From: Candidatus Hydrogenedentota bacterium | Lineage (GTDB): Bacteria > Hydrogenedentota > Hydrogenedentia > Hydrogenedentales > SLHB01 | Assembly: GCA_016934125.1 (NCBI GenBank) | Contig: JAFGTL010000502.1 | Location: 1-5,867 of the forward strand | Length of the DNA stretch: 5,867 bases | Direction of reading: 5' to 3' | Part shown: in pieces, positions 1-5,442 of the stretch | How positions within the stretch are numbered: position 1 is the stretch's first letter | How the letters are laid out: each line of letters starts with the position of its first letter | Notes under the pieces: model-generated | Database searches by the model: none | Told to the model about the DNA's origin: nothing | Seen by the model: only the letters and a program-made list of their open reading frames with translations | Program-made: the position numbers and the translations under genes

Positions 1-931
1 GGGCGAAGTCCAGAAACGCCACCAACTCCTCGTTCACCGCACCGGGCGCGGCGTTCTCCGGGGCATCCGGCACGGCAAGGGCCCGATACTTCTCCGGCAC
101 GCGGATGAGGAGCGGGACGTGGGTTCCCGAGTCGTACAGCCACCGCTTGGCGCGCGACAGGCCCCGCCCGTGATCGCCCCAGAACCACACGATCGTGTCA
201 TCGGCCAGGCCGTCCGCTTCGAGTTGCGCCAGGATCTCGCCCGCCTGCTTGTCCATCAACGTCACGGTATCGTAATACTGCGCCCAATCCGCCCGGGCCG
301 CGGGTGTGTCGGGATAGTACGGCGGCATCGTGGCCGCGGCCGGATCGTGGCGTTCCTCGGGCGTCAATTCGTCAAACCGCGCGCGGACACCCTCCATACT
401 GCTTCGGGCCTGACTCTCGTGCGTCACCGTCAGGTTGATCACGGTAAAGAACGGTTGCCCCTCGGCCCGCCCCCGCCAATGGGCCTTCTTGTCGCACTCG
501 TCCCAGGCCGTGAGCGGCGGATCGAACTGATAGTCCGTCTTCGAGCAGTTCGTGCAGTAGTAGCCCGCGGCACGCAGGTATTCGGTGAAACACCGCACTT
601 CCGGCGGCGGCACGCCTTTGCACCGCATCTGCTGCGTGCCGATGCACGTCGGATACACGCCCGTGATGATGCCCGACCGGCTCGGAGCGCACACGCCCGC
701 GTGGGTGAACGCGTAGGTATACCGAATCCCCTCACTTGCGAACCGATCCAGGTTGGGCGTGATCGCATACGAGTCGCCGTAGCAGCCCAGATCCGGGCTG
801 GTGTCCTCGCAACTGATCCACAAGATATTCGGCCGCCCAGGCTCCGCGCCCCCGGCCTGCCTCGCCGAGCCTGATATCGCCGCCGATACCGTCGCCGACC
901 CCATCACTTGCAGGAACTCCCGCCGTTTCAT
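1..931 (-). CDS. Tat-exported family S1 sulfatase (partial, C-terminus beyond window)
   Basis: Hydrolyses a sulfate ester or sulfamate, probably on a glycan, outside the cytoplasm. The frame gives 310 residues and runs off base 1, so the C-terminal subdomain is missing (family members are usually about 430-550 aa). The N-terminus reads KRREFLQ, a twin-arginine motif, followed by a short Ala/Ser-rich stretch, so export is probably by Tat. RPNILWISCEDTSPD (residues 33-47) is the N-terminal strand with acidic metal ligands. CAPSR at 81-85 is the C-x-P-S-R sulfatase signature whose Cys81 is matured to formylglycine. VTHES supplies His171, GDHG (252-255) supplies the late metal ligands, and a Lys (262) plus GTHVPL (269-274) follow as in the family. 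The ISCED...GCYGD and INLTVTHES wording recalls bacterial proteins annotated as heparan N-sulfatase-like, but I cannot assign the subfamily or substrate. The gene is divergent from the GH123-like gene. Start chosen at 931 rather than 937 because of ribosome-site spacing. Confidence 0.93.
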   Translation of the reverse strand, partial: MKRREFLQVMGSATVSAAISGSARQAGGAEPGRPNILWISCEDTSPDLGCYGDSYAITPNLDRFASEGIRYTYAFTHAGVCAPSRSGIITGVYPTCIGTQQMRCKGVPPPEVRCFTEYLRAAGYYCTNCSKTDYQFDPPLTAWDECDKKAHWRGRAEGQPFFTVINLTVTHESQARSSMEGVRARFDELTPEERHDPAAATMPPYYPDTPAARADWAQYYDTVTLMDKQAGEILAQLEADGLADDTIVWFWGDHGRGLSRAKRWLYDSGTHVPLLIRVPEKYRALAVPDAPENAAPGAVNEELVAFLDFA

Positions 932-937
932 GTCCAT

Positions 938-943
938 CCCCTT
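938..943 (-). promoter_or_regulatory. Shine-Dalgarno site that decides the sulfatase start
   Basis: On the minus strand AAGGGG ends directly against the in-frame ATG at 937 but lies 6 nt before the second ATG at 931. Only the second has normal spacing, so translation most likely starts at 931, giving MKRREFLQ. Confidence 0.6.
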
Positions 944-1013
944 ACCGAGTTTGACGCGATCCATCCCCACATCCACCGCCCAGCCCTGCACTGTGGACGC
1001 GGAGGCTCCATCC

Positions 1014-1042
1014 ACTATGCGACGAAGGGGGACGCAATGCAA
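1014..1042 (-). promoter_or_regulatory. Candidate sigma70-type promoter for the sulfatase gene
   Basis: On the minus strand, TTGCAT (1037-1042, 3/6 to the -35 consensus) is followed after 17 bp by CATAGT (1014-1019, 4/6 to the -10 consensus). It would give a leader of roughly 75 nt. The match is weak and rests on spacing and position only; a dedicated sigma factor could use other sequences. Confidence 0.25.
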
Positions 1043-1055
1043 GGACGCGAAGGGG
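1020..1055. repeat. Imperfect direct repeats in the divergent intergenic region
   Basis: GACGAAGGGG (1021-1030) recurs as GACGCGAAGGGG (1044-1055). GGACGC itself occurs three times, at 995-1000, 1030-1035 and 1043-1048. The repeats sit between and over the candidate sulfatase promoter and just before the candidate promoter of the GH123-like gene, where a shared regulator could bind. Chance repetition in GC-rich DNA is also plausible. Confidence 0.3.
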
Positions 1056-1056
1056 C

Positions 1057-1085
1057 TTGAATTCAGCCTCGCGACTCGGGATACT
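1057..1085 (+). promoter_or_regulatory. Candidate sigma70-type promoter for the GH123-like gene
   Basis: TTGAAT (1057-1062, 4/6) and GATACT (1080-1085, 4/6) are separated by 17 bp, the ideal spacing. This predicts a start near 1092 and a leader of about 45 nt carrying the ribosome site. The -10 box overlaps a 9-bp imperfect tandem repeat, ACTCGGGAT then ACTCGGGCC (1074-1091). It is one of the few AT-richer spots in the intergenic region. Confidence 0.4.
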
Positions 1086-1136
1086 CGGGCCGCCCGCTCG
1101 GGGCATGGGGCAGGCTCGACATAAGGGAGGAATCCA

Positions 1137-3911
1137 ATGCAATCGTCGTATACCGGCCGCCTCCGGGCGCGTAGTCTGGGGGTGTTGCTGGCCGTGGCAG
1201 GCGCCGCCGTATGCGCCCACGCCGGCGCGTCCGGGCCCGTCCGGGCGCGCTCGTTGATCACGGCCACGCGCTGTGCCGTAGCGCCCGAGATCGACGGCGA
1301 TCTCGCCGATGCCGCATGGCGCGGCGCGGGAAGCGCCCCCATACTCGGATCGCCCAGCCAGCCCCGGAACCGGATCCATGCGTGCTGGGACGATGCGGCG
1401 CTATATCTCGCGGTGTGGTGTGAGGAACCGCGCATGGCCACCATCGAGGCGCCTCCAGTCGAGCGGGACGGCGGCGTGTTCCTGCACGAGAGCATCGAGT
1501 TCTTCCTGTCCCCGCAAGACGGAACGGGCCAGTACTTCCATCTGATGGTGGATGCCGCCAACACCCAGCGCGATGAAGAGGCGCCGTGGCCGAAATCCTA
1601 CGACGAGGCGTGGAACGGCGTGTGGGAAAGCGCGGTGCAACGCAACGAATCGAGTTGGCAGCTCGAAGTCGCCGTTCCCTTCGAGACGCTCGGCGTCGCC
1701 CCGCCCGAGCCCACCGAACGCTGGGGGCTGAACGTCTGCCGGAACCGCGTGAATAGTGGCCTCGACGGCAACCAACTCTACTCGTGGAGTCCGCTGACGG
1801 GCTCCAGTTTCCATTGCCCGAGCCGCTTTGGCCTGCTTCGATTCGGTGTGGGGGAGGGGGTGCAGATCGACGCGGTAGGCGATCTGTTCCCCGGAACGCA
1901 AACGCTGGCGTGCCACTGCCCCGCCCCCACCAATGCCCGCGTATACGCCGGGGCCGCCGACGATTTCGAACTGCGCGGCCGCCGCGCGCACCAAGGCGAC
2001 ACCCAGGTTCGGTGGCGCCAATTCATCGACGACAGACTCGTCGCCGTCGAGGTGGCCTGCGCCGACACCGGCGCCCTGCTGTACGCCTCGGGCCATGTCC
2101 GGCTCGATCCCGTGCTTCCGGAGGGATACGCCAACCGGCTCGCGCAGGTGGATCCCTCGAAGCGGCTGCTCAAGGAGTTCCACCGGGCCGCCGCGCGGCT
2201 TGCCAAGAGCACAGCCCCGCTCCCGGAACGGCTCGATGAGTGGAACGCCATTGCCGGGCGGCTCGACGCGGCCGCGCTCGAGCACCAGGCGAGACGCCTG
2301 CTCGATAACGGGCCCCGGGCCGCGTCCGGCGCGCCGGCATACGGCCTGGCCGTGGCGTCGTCCATGGTGAAGATCCTGCCCCAACGCCCGGAACTCGCCC
2401 GCCTCACCTTCTCGCCCGAGATCCGGCTCCAGGCCGCCGGAAACGAGGCCGAGGCGGCCCAAGTCGTGCTCTATTCGCCTGAGCGCGACTTGCGCAACGT
2501 CCGCCTCGCCGCCACCGAGTTGCGCGACGCCCACGGCCATGTCTTGCCGGCCTCGTGTGTCTCTGCGGCGCCCGTCGGGTTCGTCGAGACGCACAGTCCG
2601 AAGTACTACGCCGCCCCCATCGTGGGCTGGTGGCCCGATCCCATCCTCTCGGAAACCGAGCAGTTTGACGTCCGCCAGGGCGACCTCCAGCCCGTCTGGT
2701 TCTCGGTGCGGACGCCGCCGGACGCCGCCCCGGGCGTCTACACGGGCGCGCTCACCATCCGGCCCGAGTCCGAGCCGGAGGCGATCATCCCGGTGACGGT
2801 CGAAGTGTGGGAGTTCGCCCTGCCCGTCCGTTCGAGCCTCCGGACGGCCGTCCATTGCGCCCCGGCTTACTGTTACCCGCCCGAGCAGTTCGCCCCCGAG
2901 CGCGTCACGGCCATCGAGCAGGCCTTCGAGCGCTTTCTGGCGGCCCATCGCGTCAACCCCGGCTCCATCTACCGCCCGAACAAGCTCCTCGAAGGCGCTA
3001 CCCTCGAACGATGGGCCAAGCTGGACGTTAACGCCTTCTGTATCAAGTACATCCGGAGTGGCGACCTGAACGCCCCCGACGGCCTTCACATGCTCCCGGA
3101 ACGTCTCGAACACGAGCGTACCTTCATCGCCCAGTCCCTCGAACTCGCGAGGCAGCACGACATGGAGGACCGCGCCTACGTCTACATGTTCGACGAGTTG
3201 CGCGGCAAGCACTTCGAGGGCATCAACGAGGTGGCGGCCGTCATCGAGCGCGAGTTCCCCAACCTGATCACGTTAACGACAGCCATAGACAGTACTTATG
3301 GGACAAGATCCCCCCTGAAATCGGTGAAGGCCTTCTGCCCGAACACGCCCCACTACAACCTCGAACTCGCTGAGCAGGTTCGCCGCGAGGGACGCCAAGT
3401 GTGGTGGTACACCTGCTCTGGGCCCTCGAAACCCTTCGCAAATCTGCTCATGGAGTACCCCGCCATGGACATCCGCCTGCTCATGGGGTTCATGGCCTAC
3501 GCCTACCACACCGACGGCTTCTTGTACTGGAGCATGATACTTCCAAGTCTAAGATCCTGTGAACAAACACCTTACACGGGATGGAACATCGATTTCATGG
3601 GGTACAACGGCGACGGAAATGTGATCTATCCCGGACAAAACGGCCCCTTGTCCAGCATTCGCATGGAGAACTGGCTCGATGGTGCCGAAGACTACGAATA
3701 CCTGAAACTCGCCGAGCAGCGCATCCAGCAGCTTCGCGACGCCGGCAAGGGGCGCGCGGCTGCCCGGTTGGAGGCCGAGTTGAGCCGGTTCGCCCGGCCC
3801 GGCAATGAACTGGTGACGAGTCTGACGGATTACACGCTGGATCCGGGCGCGGTGTGTACGGCCCGCGCGCGGCTTGCCCGCCTTATCGAACTGGCGGGCC
3901 AAGACTTATAG
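1137..3911 (+). CDS. Secreted multidomain GH123/DUF4091-type glycoside hydrolase with CBM9-like domain
   Basis: Probable exo-acting beta-N-acetylgalactosaminidase or related glycosidase acting outside the cytoplasm. The start is fixed by AAGGGAGG (1123-1130), 6 nt before the ATG. Residues 1-29 form a Sec-type signal peptide (Arg-rich n-region, hydrophobic LGVLLAVAGAAV, likely cleavage after AHA); there is no good lipobox. Residues about 47-237 look like a CBM9-like carbohydrate-binding beta-sandwich (EIDGDLADAAW near the start, ESIEFFLSP, FGLLRFG at the end). Residues about 242-325 are beta-rich and 329-395 helical, and I do not recognise either. Residues about 410-560 match the beta domain that precedes GH123 catalytic domains (NEAEAAQVVLYSP, PGVYTGALTI). 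Residues about 565-870 are the GH123/DUF4091 domain: YMFDE carries Asp686-Glu687, matching the adjacent Asp-Glu pair used for substrate-assisted catalysis in characterised GH123 enzymes. DGFLYW (793-798) and SIRMENWLDGAEDYEYL (from 840) are family hallmarks. At 924 aa it is much longer than plain GH123 enzymes. The substrate is inferred; many DUF4091 proteins are uncharacterised. Confidence 0.88.
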   Translation: MQSSYTGRLRARSLGVLLAVAGAAVCAHAGASGPVRARSLITATRCAVAPEIDGDLADAAWRGAGSAPILGSPSQPRNRIHACWDDAALYLAVWCEEPRMATIEAPPVERDGGVFLHESIEFFLSPQDGTGQYFHLMVDAANTQRDEEAPWPKSYDEAWNGVWESAVQRNESSWQLEVAVPFETLGVAPPEPTERWGLNVCRNRVNSGLDGNQLYSWSPLTGSSFHCPSRFGLLRFGVGEGVQIDAVGDLFPGTQTLACHCPAPTNARVYAGAADDFELRGRRAHQGDTQVRWRQFIDDRLVAVEVACADTGALLYASGHVRLDPVLPEGYANRLAQVDPSKRLLKEFHRAAARLAKSTAPLPERLDEWNAIAGRLDAAALEHQARRLLDNGPRAASGAPAYGLAVASSMVKILPQRPELARLTFSPEIRLQAAGNEAEAAQVVLYSPERDLRNVRLAATELRDAHGHVLPASCVSAAPVGFVETHSPKYYAAPIVGWWPDPILSETEQFDVRQGDLQPVWFSVRTPPDAAPGVYTGALTIRPESEPEAIIPVTVEVWEFALPVRSSLRTAVHCAPAYCYPPEQFAPERVTAIEQAFERFLAAHRVNPGSIYRPNKLLEGATLERWAKLDVNAFCIKYIRSGDLNAPDGLHMLPERLEHERTFIAQSLELARQHDMEDRAYVYMFDELRGKHFEGINEVAAVIEREFPNLITLTTAIDSTYGTRSPLKSVKAFCPNTPHYNLELAEQVRREGRQVWWYTCSGPSKPFANLLMEYPAMDIRLLMGFMAYAYHTDGFLYWSMILPSLRSCEQTPYTGWNIDFMGYNGDGNVIYPGQNGPLSSIRMENWLDGAEDYEYLKLAEQRIQQLRDAGKGRAAARLEAELSRFARPGNELVTSLTDYTLDPGAVCTARARLARLIELAGQDL
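3270..3320 (+). other. Rare-codon patch 1 in the GH123-like gene
   Basis: Within about 17 codons the gene uses TTA, ACA, ATA, AGT, ACT, TAT, ACA, AGA and AAA, codons that are scarce in the rest of this GC3-rich gene. The frame stays open and encodes the segment after the catalytic Asp-Glu helix, around residues 712-728. Surrounding codons are again C/G-ending. Confidence 0.6.
3537..3581 (+). other. Rare-codon patch 2 in the GH123-like gene
   Basis: Directly after DGFLYWSM come ATA CTT CCA AGT CTA AGA TCC TGT GAA CAA ACA CCT, almost all non-preferred codons for this gene, then GGA a little later. Milder AT-leaning codons (GGA, AAT, TAT, CAA) continue to about 3638. The frame is intact and the family motifs on both sides are in register, so it is not a frameshift. 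Confidence 0.65.
3906..3911. other. Overlapping convergent stop codons
   Basis: The hexamer TTATAG serves both strands: TAG (3909-3911) ends the GH123-like gene on plus, and TAA (complement of 3906-3908) ends the oxidoreductase on minus. There is therefore no intergenic space and no room for a conventional terminator between the two genes. Confidence 0.9.
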
Positions 3912-4922
3912 CTCAACGACCCGATCCTCTTCCGACGAGATCCGTATCGCGTCGAGAACGCGCGAGAGTTCGAGGGCGTCCTCGGGCGTCACCGGATACG
4001 GCCGCTCGCCCCGGAGCGCCTGGGCCACCTCGGCGTATATCTGGAACTCGTCGCCGTAACGGCTCCCCTCGATGGCTTCCTCAAACACGTCCTCGTCGGT
4101 TCCCCGCATGGAGCCATAGTTCGTGGGGTCGTCGGGCTGGGCGGGCGTCTTCTTGTATACCTTGATGGCGCCATCGCGCACGACGATAGTGCCCCGATCG
4201 CCCTGAATGAACCAGCCCGGCAGGCTCTCGACGGCCACGGTGTACTCGGCCTGGATGATGGCGCCGTTCTCGAGGGTCATCACGGCGAAGAACACGTCTT
4301 CCGTGTCGCCGGGGTTGATGGTTTGCTTCATCCGCCCGTACACGCTCCGAACGGGGCTCCCCAGCAGCACCACCGGCGGATCCACGATGTGGGGGCCCCA
4401 GTTCAGCAGGTAGCCCCCGCCGCACCGCCGCTCCGTCTGCCAGTCGCAGCGCGTCGCGAAACTGCACACGGCCCGGCGCACCAGAAACACGTTCCCGATT
4501 GCGCCCTCATCGAGCAGTTGCCGCAGCCGCGCCAAGTCGCCCCCCCACCGGGCCGGGAGCCACGGCAGCAGCATGCCCTTGGACGTGGCCGCGGCGTCCG
4601 TCATGCGGCGCGCCTCGGCTTCGTTGACGGCCCACGGCTTCGTGACGAGCACGTTGACGCCCGCCGCGAGGCAGTCGCACGTCATCTCGCAGTGCTGATG
4701 GCTCCGCGTGACGATAACGACGAGATCCAGCGCCTCCTCGTCGAGCATCCGGTGGTAGTCCTCGTACACCGTGCAGCCGAACCGCTCGACGGCCCGATCG
4801 CGCCGGGCCGGATCGATATCGCACGCCGCGATCATGTCGAAATCGTCGTGTTTCTCGATGGGGCCGGCGTGCAGCGAACTGCCGCTCCGCCCATACCCCA
4901 GGATGGCTGTCCGAATACCCAT
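3906..4922 (-). CDS. Gfo/Idh/MocA-family NAD(P)-dependent oxidoreductase
   Basis: Probable cytoplasmic NAD(P)-linked dehydrogenase acting on a sugar or cyclitol; 338 aa, normal for the family, with no signal peptide. AILGYGRSG (6-14) is the G-x-G-x-x-G Rossmann nucleotide loop, and Asp35 in AACDID ends the second strand, where an acidic residue usually favours NAD over NADP. VNVLVTKPWAV places Lys95-Pro96 at the conserved E-K-P site, but with Thr94 instead of Glu. The C-terminal domain carries GGGYLLNWGPHIVD (168-181), with His178 and Asp181 in the usual substrate/catalytic positions. The start is supported by AGGAGG (4928-4933), 5 nt upstream. It lies 45 bp downstream of the yciH-like gene on the same strand, so the two may be co-transcribed, and is convergent with and overlaps the GH123-like gene by 6 bp. 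The substrate cannot be read from sequence. A GH109-type NAD-dependent glycosidase shares this fold; I see no specific reason to assign it. Confidence 0.93.
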   Translation of the reverse strand: MGIRTAILGYGRSGSSLHAGPIEKHDDFDMIAACDIDPARRDRAVERFGCTVYEDYHRMLDEEALDLVVIVTRSHQHCEMTCDCLAAGVNVLVTKPWAVNEAEARRMTDAAATSKGMLLPWLPARWGGDLARLRQLLDEGAIGNVFLVRRAVCSFATRCDWQTERRCGGGYLLNWGPHIVDPPVVLLGSPVRSVYGRMKQTINPGDTEDVFFAVMTLENGAIIQAEYTVAVESLPGWFIQGDRGTIVVRDGAIKVYKKTPAQPDDPTNYGSMRGTDEDVFEEAIEGSRYGDEFQIYAEVAQALRGERPYPVTPEDALELSRVLDAIRISSEEDRVVEL

Positions 4923-4967
4923 GGATTCCTCCTCGATTGCTCCCGATTCCCCGGATCGCCCGAAGCT

Positions 4968-5351
4968 CTATCCAAGCCCGGGCAGAAGCGCCTCGAGCCG
5001 CTCGCGCTGATCGCCCTGAAGCTCGATGGCGCCTTCCCGAACGGCCCCGCCCGTGCCGCAGGCCTTCTTCAGCGTCTTCAGCAGCGCGCCCGCGTCGCCG
5101 GACACGTTCCCGACCACGGTAACCACCTTACCGCCCGCCCGCCGCTCGATCGACAGGGCGAATCCCCCTTTCCGCGTGCGGCCTATCGTGAACGGGGCCG
5201 GAGTGGGGGAGTCGTCGCCGCCTGACGGGGCGCACGGGGCCTCGCTTGACGGCGCCGCGTCCCGCGTGGCGCCAAGCGCCGCGAACGGATTATGCGACAG
5301 GGCCTCGGGCTCGGCGCGGGTGTCGATGCGCTGGCTCTTCTTCTTGCCCAT
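4968..5351 (-). CDS. yciH: SUI1/eIF1-family translation factor (YciH-like)
   Basis: Bacterial homologue of eIF1, expected to bind the 30S subunit and influence fidelity of translation initiation. The product is 127 aa, slightly longer than E. coli YciH (108 aa). Residues 1-53 are an Ala/Pro/Ser-rich, probably disordered extension that begins GKKKSQR and contains NPFAALG (21-27). Residues 54-127 form the SUI1 domain: TRKGGFALSIERR, then GGKVVTVVGNV (73-83), LLKTLKKACGTGG (90-102) and the hallmark IELQGDQRE (109-117). The frame is open upstream to an ATG at 5408, but I choose 5351. GAAGGAAGG lies just upstream of it, the Lys-rich start is typical, and the longer start would include the promoter. 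It sits between an unrecognised gene and an oxidoreductase and is probably a housekeeping gene rather than part of glycan breakdown. Confidence 0.93.
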   Translation of the reverse strand: MGKKKSQRIDTRAEPEALSHNPFAALGATRDAAPSSEAPCAPSGGDDSPTPAPFTIGRTRKGGFALSIERRAGGKVVTVVGNVSGDAGALLKTLKKACGTGGAVREGAIELQGDQRERLEALLPGLG

Positions 5352-5359
5352 AGCTGGAT

Positions 5360-5367
5360 CCTTCCTT
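5360..5367 (-). promoter_or_regulatory. Shine-Dalgarno site that decides the yciH start
   Basis: AAGGAAGG on the minus strand lies 8 nt before the ATG at 5351. The alternative upstream ATG at 5408 has no comparable purine-rich site in front of it. Confidence 0.65.
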
Positions 5368-5380
5368 CTGAACGGCGCCC

Positions 5381-5389
5381 ATTGTAGCA
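5381..5389 (-). promoter_or_regulatory. Candidate extended -10 promoter for yciH
   Basis: The minus strand reads TGCTACAAT: a TGn extension followed by TACAAT, 5/6 to the -10 consensus. There is no good -35 at 17 bp upstream, which extended -10 promoters can do without. A start near 5374-5375 would give a leader of about 23 nt that includes the Shine-Dalgarno site. The promoter sits in the 91-bp gap after the preceding gene's stop and could drive yciH and the oxidoreductase together. Confidence 0.5.
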
Positions 5390-5442
5390 GGTTGCCCGCC
5401 CGAAGCATTGCGGCGGCCGCAGCAGACGACGGCCCCCACAGC

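Noticed and set aside
1058..1065. TGAATTCA palindrome as an operator
   Set aside because: It is eight bases only and does not extend into longer symmetric arms, so it is not distinguishable from chance.
1228..1247. 10-bp tandem repeat CGTCCGGGCC / CGTCCGGGCG near the signal peptide end
   Set aside because: It lies in coding sequence in a GC-rich Ala/Arg/Gly/Pro segment, and codon bias explains it.
801..1379. Short frames on both strands across the divergent intergenic region
   Set aside because: They overlap the starts of both flanking genes, lack convincing ribosome sites and show no recognisable protein pattern.
1401..3212. Long open frame on the minus strand, about 600 codons, inside the GH123-like gene
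   Set aside because: It is antisense to a gene with clear family motifs, reads as low-complexity Gly/Arg/Val-rich protein without domains, and long antisense frames are expected in DNA with strong GC3 bias.
4323..5225. Plus-strand open frame of 300 codons across the oxidoreductase and yciH genes
   Set aside because: It covers two recognisable minus-strand genes and the gap between them, has no ribosome site or family motif, and its product is Arg/Pro/Ala-rich filler.
5378..5388. GCTACAATGG resembles a conserved 16S rRNA segment
   Set aside because: Only about ten bases match and the flanks do not resemble rRNA. The extended -10 promoter reading fits the position better.
5409..5421. Palindrome TGCGGCGGCCGCA as a terminator for the gene ending at 5443
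   Set aside because: The two arms leave a loop too small for a stable full stem and no run of T follows. It is an ordinary GC-rich palindrome.
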